A DNA stretch of 56,464 bases from Allofustis seminis DSM 15817 (lineage in GTDB: Bacteria > Bacillota > Bacilli > Lactobacillales > Carnobacteriaceae_A), in NCBI RefSeq assembly GCF_000374325.1, contig NZ_KB894086.1, positions 1 through 56,464 of the forward strand. Reading direction: 5' to 3'. Shown here in pieces: positions 50,555-56,464 of the stretch. The first letter of the stretch is position 1, and every line of letters begins with the position of its first letter. Both the position numbers and the translations under genes were made by a program. Under the pieces are notes generated by a model that saw nothing but the letters and a program-made list of their open reading frames with translations, had not been told where the DNA came from and did not search any database.

Positions 50555-51907
50555 ATGGGCGATCGATATTTAAGTGTTACGCAATTAACGCAATATATTC
50601 ATAGGAAATTTACACATGATCCCTATTTACAAGTGGTATACTTGCGTGGGGAAATTTCTAATTATAATTCTAGACGAAATTATCAAAATCAATATTTTAA
50701 ATTAAAAGATGAGCATGCTGTAATTCAAGCGATTATGTTTCAAAATATAAGCAAACATCTTCAATTTGAGTTGGAAGAAGGTATGAGCGTATTAGTTCGC
50801 GGGCGTGTGGATGTATATGAACCTTATGGAACATATCAGATTTATGTTGAAGAGATTCAGCCCGAAGGAATTGGGAATTTATTTTTAGCATATGAACAAA
50901 CGAAAAAGAAATTAGCGGCAGAGGGCTTATTTGATCCAAAATATAAAAAAACGTTGCCCATTTTCCCTAAAAAAATAGGAGTGATTACAAGTGCAAGTGG
51001 TGCCGTTATAAAAGATATTCAAACCACTATTGCACGCCGCTATCCTATTGCTCAAATTTATCTATTTCCAACACTTGTCCAAGGGAAAAAAGCGGCAGAA
51101 GATCTCGAAAAAAATATTAAGCGTGCTGCAGCATATCCTGATCTTGACTTGCTAATTATTGCCCGTGGCGGAGGAAGTTTTGAAGACTTATATCCTTTCA
51201 GTGAGGAAAAAGTAGTACGTGCTATTTTTGAAACAAAGCGTCCAATTATTTCTGCCATTGGCCATGAAACGGACCTTTCGCTTTCAGAGTTGGCTGCTGA
51301 TTTAAGAGCACCAACTCCAACGGCAGCAGCAGAATTAGCAACACCGCGCTTGCTTGATATACAAGAAACATTGAATCGCCATGAATTACAATTAGAAAAA
51401 AATATCCGGTATCTATTAGATGGATATTATAATACTCTAGAAAAATTGAGTATGTCTTATATTTTCAAAAATCCACAAAGACTTTATGATACCTATATTC
51501 AGCGAGTAGATCTGATTACTGGACAATTACAGCATCAATTGAACTATATATTAAAAGAAAATATGGCATTCTATGATTATTTAAATAATCGACTGACACG
51601 TGCAGGTGATATGCTTCCGATTCAGTTCATTTACCAAAATGTAATAAACTTAGAAGAGAATTTAAGACAATTAAGCAGACAATATCGACAGATTCAAAAT
51701 GAAAAATTACGTAGATTACAAGATTCACTCATAATGCTGTCGCCCTACCATGTCTTGGAGAGAGGCTATGCGATCGTGGAACAAAATCAACGTTCCATTC
51801 AGATGAGCAGCGACTTAGAAATTGAACAACCTTTTGTTGTGAAATTTAGCATGGAAGATGCAATCTGGGCAAAACAAATAAAAGATAATAAAAATGAAGG
51901 TGAGTAA
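50555..51907 (+). CDS. xseA: Exodeoxyribonuclease VII large subunit
   Basis: 450 aa. N-terminal OB domain (YLRGEISNYN, VLVRGRVDVYEPYGTYQI), catalytic core (VITSASGAVIKDIQTTIARR, IIARGGGSFEDLYPF, SAIGHETD, RAPTPTAAAELA) and a C-terminal coiled coil. Degrades single-stranded DNA from both ends. GGAAGGAGGG precedes ATG. TAA of xseA is followed at once by the xseB ATG. Confidence 0.96.
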   Translation: MGDRYLSVTQLTQYIHRKFTHDPYLQVVYLRGEISNYNSRRNYQNQYFKLKDEHAVIQAIMFQNISKHLQFELEEGMSVLVRGRVDVYEPYGTYQIYVEEIQPEGIGNLFLAYEQTKKKLAAEGLFDPKYKKTLPIFPKKIGVITSASGAVIKDIQTTIARRYPIAQIYLFPTLVQGKKAAEDLEKNIKRAAAYPDLDLLIIARGGGSFEDLYPFSEEKVVRAIFETKRPIISAIGHETDLSLSELAADLRAPTPTAAAELATPRLLDIQETLNRHELQLEKNIRYLLDGYYNTLEKLSMSYIFKNPQRLYDTYIQRVDLITGQLQHQLNYILKENMAFYDYLNNRLTRAGDMLPIQFIYQNVINLEENLRQLSRQYRQIQNEKLRRLQDSLIMLSPYHVLERGYAIVEQNQRSIQMSSDLEIEQPFVVKFSMEDAIWAKQIKDNKNEGE

Positions 51908-52144
51908 ATGGCTGAGAAAATGTTTGAAGAAAAATTAAAAGATTTGGAAATGATCGTTCAACAACTTGAAAAAGGGGAAGTTCCCTTGGCTGAGGCGTTG
52001 AATTTATTTGAGGAAGGCATGGCAATAAGCAAAGACCTAAAAACTCAACTTGAAACTGCAGAAAAAAGATTGATTAAAATTGTAGATGAAAATGGAAATG
52101 AAACTGATTTTGAACAATCACATGAATCATTGGATAAAGAATAA
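51908..52144 (+). CDS. xseB: Exodeoxyribonuclease VII small subunit
   Basis: 78 aa. Typical motif FEEKLKDLEMIVQQLEKGEV, PLAEALNLFEEGMAI. Binds the XseA coiled coils. Begins directly after xseA. Confidence 0.94.
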   Translation: MAEKMFEEKLKDLEMIVQQLEKGEVPLAEALNLFEEGMAISKDLKTQLETAEKRLIKIVDENGNETDFEQSHESLDKE

Positions 52145-52153
52145 GGAGTGGCT

Positions 52154-53059
52154 ATGGAATCCGCGACATTTCAAAAAAAATATGACCAATTAAAAACAAT
52201 GTTCGAAAATCATATGACCACACTAGATTTTGGAGAAGATACTAAGCTGACTGAATCCATGAGCTACTCCCTTTATGCAAAAGGCAAAAGATTACGTCCA
52301 TTACTACTTCTAATGACTTTGGAAAGTTATGATATTCGTCCCGAAGAAGGTTTAAATGCTGCAACCGCAGTAGAAATGGTTCATACTTATTCACTTATTC
52401 ATGATGATTTGCCTGCAATGGACGATGATTCTCTAAGACGGGGTATGCCTACAAACCATATGAAATATGGAGAAGCGACAGCAATCTTAGCAGGCGATGC
52501 ATTGCTAACGCAGGCTTTTTTTGAACTTACAAAAGGCACACTTGCCCCTTCTATAAAAATACGCTTGGTGCAACTGCTTGCGGATTGTTCTGGAGCATTA
52601 GGTATGTGTGCTGGGCAACAATATGATATTCTAGTAGAAAATCAAAAGATAACACTTGAAGCACTTGTTCAAATTCATCAGTTGAAAACAGGAAAATTAT
52701 TTGAATATTGTACCGTTGCCGCAGGAATTATAGCAACGGCTACAACACTAGAAGTGAAATGGCTACGTCAATATGCGAAAAGTTTAGGACTTGCTTTCCA
52801 GATTCGAGATGACCTATTGGATATTATTGGTGATCCTGAAATACTTGGGAAAAATATTGGCGCAGATGAATATCACCACAAGAGTACTTATCCAGCTCTT
52901 CTTGGAATAGACAAAACATATTTCTATCTGAACCATCATTTGCAAGAAGCTATCAATGCCTTAAATGAATTAGAGATGCTCAACCCTAACTTTAACAAGC
53001 GTTTACTAATGGACTTTGTTAAAAAATTAGAATTGGAATATATAAAAAATGACAAATAA
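52154..53059 (+). CDS. ispA: Farnesyl diphosphate synthase (polyprenyl synthetase)
   Basis: 301 aa. First Asp-rich motif HDDLPAMDDD with RRG, second motif QIRDDLLD. Condenses IPP with DMAPP/GPP to farnesyl diphosphate for undecaprenyl phosphate and quinones. ATG 52154 lies 5 nt after AAGGAG, nine bases after xseB; GTG 52148 overlaps the site. Overlaps tlyA by 11 bp. Confidence 0.95.
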   Translation: MESATFQKKYDQLKTMFENHMTTLDFGEDTKLTESMSYSLYAKGKRLRPLLLLMTLESYDIRPEEGLNAATAVEMVHTYSLIHDDLPAMDDDSLRRGMPTNHMKYGEATAILAGDALLTQAFFELTKGTLAPSIKIRLVQLLADCSGALGMCAGQQYDILVENQKITLEALVQIHQLKTGKLFEYCTVAAGIIATATTLEVKWLRQYAKSLGLAFQIRDDLLDIIGDPEILGKNIGADEYHHKSTYPALLGIDKTYFYLNHHLQEAINALNELEMLNPNFNKRLLMDFVKKLELEYIKNDK

Positions 53060-53894
53060 AAAGCGCGTGGATGAATTACTTGTACAACAAAACTTAATAG
53101 AAAATGTTGATCAGGCGAGACGTTTGATTATGACGGGCAATGTTTTAACTTCCAAAAATGAAAAAGTTTATACGGCAGGAGAGATGTATAGTCCAAGTGA
53201 GATCTTCCGTATAAAAGGCGATATGAAAGAGTATGTGAGCCGGGGAGGAAACAAGTTGGCCCATGCAATTAATCACTTTGACATATCATTGTCCAATGCA
53301 ACTGTTTTAGATATTGGTTCATCAACAGGCGGCTTTACGGATGTCTGTTTGCAAGCGGGCGCAAAATTAGTATATGCACTTGATGTCGGAACGAATCAAT
53401 TGCACTGGAAGCTACGAACCGATCCGCGTGTCATATCAATGGAACAAACTAATTTTCGCTATGCAACTCTGGCTGATTTTAAATATGGTCGCCCACATTT
53501 TGCTTGTACTGATGTCTCTTTTATTTCGCTTGCTTATATTTTCCCGCCACTTACTACTATATTGCCCATTGGTGGTGAATTAGTAGCACTAATTAAACCA
53601 CAATTTGAAGCGAGAAAAGAAGATATTGAGGCAGGTGGCATTGTACGCCGTAGTAGTGTGTATGAATATGTATTAAAAAATTGTCTTCAAGCCGCCAAAG
53701 CTGCCGAGCTAAATCTTTTAGGACTGACATTGTCTCCCATAAAAGGCAGCAAAGGCAACGTTGAATTCTTAAGTTATTTTAGACGAGAAAAGATAGATCC
53801 AGAGCAATGTGATAAATATGTTCATGATGAAATAGCACGTGTCTTATGTGAATTGAAAGAGAGGGAATCGAATGTTAAAACATTTAAAGATTAA
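53049..53894 (+). CDS. tlyA: TlyA-family rRNA 2'-O-methyltransferase
   Basis: 281 aa. N-terminal S4 RNA-binding domain (VDELLVQQNLIENVDQARRL), then an FtsJ-type SAM domain with VLDIGSSTGGFTDVCLQ. TlyA methylates ribose in 16S and 23S rRNA; many Gram-positive homologues may act only on one. Overlaps ispA at the front and recN at the end. argR, often between tlyA and recN, is absent. Confidence 0.92.
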   Translation: MTNKKRVDELLVQQNLIENVDQARRLIMTGNVLTSKNEKVYTAGEMYSPSEIFRIKGDMKEYVSRGGNKLAHAINHFDISLSNATVLDIGSSTGGFTDVCLQAGAKLVYALDVGTNQLHWKLRTDPRVISMEQTNFRYATLADFKYGRPHFACTDVSFISLAYIFPPLTTILPIGGELVALIKPQFEARKEDIEAGGIVRRSSVYEYVLKNCLQAAKAAELNLLGLTLSPIKGSKGNVEFLSYFRREKIDPEQCDKYVHDEIARVLCELKERESNVKTFKD

Positions 53895-55557
53895 AAATTT
53901 TGCGATTATTGAAGAAGTTTCGCTTTCTTTTAATTCTGGAATGACGACATTAACAGGTGAAACTGGTGCGGGAAAATCGATCATTATTGATGCAGTGGGG
54001 TTACTTGCTGGTGGACGCGGTTCTAGCGAATTTGTTCGTCATGGAACAAAAAAATGTGTCTTGGAAGGGAATTTTTCGCTTCCATCCAATACACAACTTC
54101 TAAAAATTTTAGAAGAAGAAGCAATAGAAACTGATGCTAACATTTTAGATATTCAACGTGAAATTTATGACAATGGGAGAAGTGTCTGTCGCGTGAATGG
54201 GTCAATGATTACAATTGGAAAGTTAAAAGAAATTGGGAATTTTTTAATTGATATTCATGGCCAAAATGAACATCAAGAATTAATGAATATGCAAAAACAT
54301 CTCCAGCTTCTCGATTCTTTTGGAGATGAACAGCTAATAAATATTGCTCAAGAGTACAATGATAGTTATAAACGATACAAAAAAATCAAAACAACTTTGC
54401 AACAGTGGACGCAAAATGAAAAAGAAGTCATGCAACAATTGGATATGTATGATTACCAAATGACTGAAATTCAAAATGCTCAGTTGCAAATAGATGAAGA
54501 GGAGACGTTGCTAGAAGAACAGCAGAAATTGGCTAATTTTCAAGCAATAAAAACGGCACTTGCTCAAAGTTATTTTGCTCTTCAAAATGACACATCAAGC
54601 GGCCTAGATTATTTAGGTGTTGCGATGGAGGCAATGGAATCTATTGAAGCATATGATCCACAATATGGTGCAATTAGCCAACAGCTGACAGATCTTTTTT
54701 ATTCTGCGCAAGATATTGCAAGCGAAATCCTCTCTTTAAAAGATGATTTGGAATATGATGAAGAACGCTTGCAAATAGTAATGGAACGGCTAGAGCTTAT
54801 TCAGCAATTAAAAAGAAAATATGGAAATTCTATTCCCGAAATATTGAATTATTATGAAGAAATTTCCCAAAAACATCATAGATATAAAACAAGAGATACA
54901 AAACAGCGTGATTTGCAAGAAGAAATGAAAAGGTTAGAAAAACAAGTTTTAGATAGTGGACGGACATTATCGAAATTGCGGCGAAAAATTGGTCAGATGC
55001 TTGAAAAAGAAGTTAAGCAGCAACTGCAAGACCTTTATATGGAACATGCTCAATTTGCAGTTCTCTTTGAAAAAGATGTCAATGACACTACAATCAGTGA
55101 TGCAACTTACTCGGGGCTGGATGTTGTAGAATTTTATGTTGCGACTAACCTAGGAGAACCGCTAAAACCTTTAGCAAAGATAGCTTCAGGCGGAGAACTT
55201 TCACGATTGATGCTTGCTGTCAAATCGATTTTCTCAAATGCTCAGGGTGTTTCAAGTATTATCTTTGACGAAATAGATACAGGGGTCAGCGGTCGCGTTG
55301 CGCAAGCCATCGCAAATAAAATGCACCATATTTCACTTGACACACAAGTGCTGGCAGTGAGCCATTTGCCTCAAGTAGCTGCAGTGAGTGAACATCATCT
55401 TTATGTACACAAAACATATGTAGAAGATCAGGCACGCACTATTACGGATGTAAAAGAGCTATCTGAAGAAGAACGCATTCAAGAAATTGCACGCATGCTC
55501 TCAGGGGAAGAAGTAACATCTGCGGCACTTGAAGCAGCAAGAGAATTAAGAAAATAA
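53872..55557 (+). CDS. recN: DNA repair protein RecN
   Basis: 561 aa, full-length SMC-like ATPase of double-strand break repair. Walker A TLTGETGAGKSIIIDA, hinge coiled coils (about 150-370), signature KIASGGELSRLMLA and Walker B SSIIFDEIDTGVSG. AGAGGGAATCG precedes ATG; overlaps tlyA by 23 bp. Confidence 0.96.
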   Translation: MLKHLKIKNFAIIEEVSLSFNSGMTTLTGETGAGKSIIIDAVGLLAGGRGSSEFVRHGTKKCVLEGNFSLPSNTQLLKILEEEAIETDANILDIQREIYDNGRSVCRVNGSMITIGKLKEIGNFLIDIHGQNEHQELMNMQKHLQLLDSFGDEQLINIAQEYNDSYKRYKKIKTTLQQWTQNEKEVMQQLDMYDYQMTEIQNAQLQIDEEETLLEEQQKLANFQAIKTALAQSYFALQNDTSSGLDYLGVAMEAMESIEAYDPQYGAISQQLTDLFYSAQDIASEILSLKDDLEYDEERLQIVMERLELIQQLKRKYGNSIPEILNYYEEISQKHHRYKTRDTKQRDLQEEMKRLEKQVLDSGRTLSKLRRKIGQMLEKEVKQQLQDLYMEHAQFAVLFEKDVNDTTISDATYSGLDVVEFYVATNLGEPLKPLAKIASGGELSRLMLAVKSIFSNAQGVSSIIFDEIDTGVSGRVAQAIANKMHHISLDTQVLAVSHLPQVAAVSEHHLYVHKTYVEDQARTITDVKELSEEERIQEIARMLSGEEVTSAALEAARELRK

Positions 55558-55589
55558 AAATTTAATTGCATAATCTAGTGGAGGTATGT

Positions 55590-56111
55590 ATGAGAAGCTA
55601 TGAAAATAAAGTGGAATTAAAAAATGAAATAAAAAAATCATTTGAAAAATATATTACAGAATTTGATAATATTCCAGAAGAATTAAAAGATAAAAGAGTA
55701 GCTGAAGTTGATAGAACCCCTGCTGAAAATCTAGCCTATCAAGTAGGATGGACGAATCTTCTTTTAAAATGGGAAGAAGATGAAAAAAATGGACTAGAAG
55801 TAAAAACGCCATCAGATAAATTCAAATGGAATCAACTTGGCGAATTATATCAATGGTTTACAGAAACATATGCTCATAGATCCTTAAAAGAATTAAAAAA
55901 ACAACTCATAAATAATATTGAAGCAATTTATGTAATGATTGATGCATTTACAGAAGAAGAATTATTTCAACCACATATGAGAAAGTGGGCAGATGAAGCT
56001 ACAAAAACAGCAACTTGGGAAGTGTATAAATTTATTCATGTCAATACAGTGGCACCATTTGGAACATTTCGAACGAAGATTCGAAAATGGAAGAAACTGC
56101 AAAATGATTAA
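55590..56111 (+). CDS. ClbS/DfsB-family four-helix bundle protein
   Basis: 173 aa. Pattern of the DUF1706/ClbS family: VDRTPAENLAYQVGWTNLLLKWE near residue 50, FKWNQLGELYQWF, and the C-terminal WEVYKFIHVNTVAPFGTFRTKIRKWKK. ClbS of colibactin producers is a resistance cyclopropane hydrolase; most homologues in Firmicutes are of unknown function. GGAGGTATGT precedes ATG 55590. 32 bp after recN but probably a separate accessory gene. Confidence 0.85.
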   Translation: MRSYENKVELKNEIKKSFEKYITEFDNIPEELKDKRVAEVDRTPAENLAYQVGWTNLLLKWEEDEKNGLEVKTPSDKFKWNQLGELYQWFTETYAHRSLKELKKQLINNIEAIYVMIDAFTEEELFQPHMRKWADEATKTATWEVYKFIHVNTVAPFGTFRTKIRKWKKLQND

Positions 56112-56183
56112 ATCATAGTACTTTTTATATGAATAAATATATAGTTGTTTTAATATAACATTAAATTTAAATAATAACTTAAA

Positions 56184-56209
56184 AAAGGAGTGAGCAGTCA
56201 CTTCCTTTT
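56184..56209 (+). terminator. Probable terminator after the ClbS/DfsB gene
   Basis: Imperfect stem AAAGGAGTGA/TCACTTCCTTT with a 4-nt loop, followed by TTAAATT rather than a clean T-run. Confidence 0.45.
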
Positions 56210-56291
56210 AAATTATATAAAATAAAGGATTTATGGTAATAAGCTTGATTTTTTCGGGGGGGTACTATGATTAAAATGAGGAGGTATATAT

Positions 56292-56464
56292 ATGAAATTA
56301 AAAGAAATGGCAACGACCTTTACAACGGCATCGCTAGCTTTGGCGTTGATGGTACCCGTTGCATCGAACGTAGCCTTCGCAGAAGAAGTAGAAGAAGGTA
56401 CGACAGAAGGAACTGAAGTTGTATAAGTAGAAACTGTGGAGACTAAAGAAGATACGGTTGCAGC
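56292..56464 (+). pseudogene. Start of a second LPXTG-type surface-protein gene, with the same in-frame TAA (partial)
   Basis: ATG 56292 after GAGGAGGT opens a frame nearly identical to 5345-5517: 4 differences in 173 bases, all inside a 17-base patch of the signal-peptide part (three synonymous, one Val to Ala). TAA at 56424-56426 sits at the same codon 45, and the frame reopens with VETVETKEDTVAA. The upstream 50 bases differ from copy 1, so the copies have separate promoters. The gene runs off the window. Confidence 0.85.

Noticed and set aside
1-56464. CRISPR array or complete insertion sequence
   Set aside because: No regularly spaced repeats and no transposase gene were seen in the window.

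Overview
The window is a low-GC Gram-positive chromosome segment. The comGA-GG operon, a mannose-family PTS with ManO, class III fructose-1,6-bisphosphatase, CcpA, the cdaA-cdaR-glmM operon, class II GalT and a sortase-anchored surface protein point to the order Lactobacillales, plausibly near Aerococcaceae or Carnobacteriaceae. I cannot fix the genus from sequence alone.

Layout. 1-452 is the tail of an rRNA operon: 23S 3' end, 5S, tRNA-Asn, tRNA-Thr. 480-5100 is a strongly reduced prophage: a CI-like repressor, two tiny hydrophobic peptides, a broken cro-like gene, two 5'-truncated MuF-type head proteins each carrying a different C-terminal toxin domain followed by a small probable immunity gene, a phage metallopeptidase, leftover scaffold fragments and a hairpin-rich tail. 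5345-7222 is an LPXTG-type surface protein interrupted by an in-frame TAA. The start of a close paralogue with the same TAA closes the window (56292-56464).

7451-19300 is mostly metabolism and transport: aldo/keto reductase, Fbp, an amino-acid ABC transporter, a YbaK-type deacylase, the mannose PTS, a CDF metal exporter, a small acetyltransferase and three tRNAs (Glu, Tyr, Gln). 19421-23529 is the c-di-AMP synthase/glucosamine operon plus a DUF975 membrane protein. 23576-29620 carries a membrane metallopeptidase, a PucR-type regulator divergent from galT, zapA and an amidase. 29876-35227 runs mutS2, trxA, murI, rdgB, a phosphodiesterase and a CBS protein resembling the c-di-AMP target CbpB. 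35298-43722 holds an MscS channel, ytxG/ytxH-like genes (ytxH frameshifted), ccpA, pepF, yebC, a lipid kinase and an antiporter next to a PII-like protein.

43858-47654 is the competence pseudopilus operon. 47930-55557 is a housekeeping run: Xaa-Pro peptidase, efp, Asp23/Gls24 protein, nusB, xseAB, ispA, tlyA, recN. It is followed by a ClbS/DfsB-like gene.

The most unusual items are the matching in-frame stop codons in two surface-protein copies, the repeat-flanked MuF toxin/immunity cassettes, the repressor whose C-terminus looks like a SHOCT domain, the PII-like/antiporter pair, and an EF-P with Arg instead of Lys at the modified loop tip.
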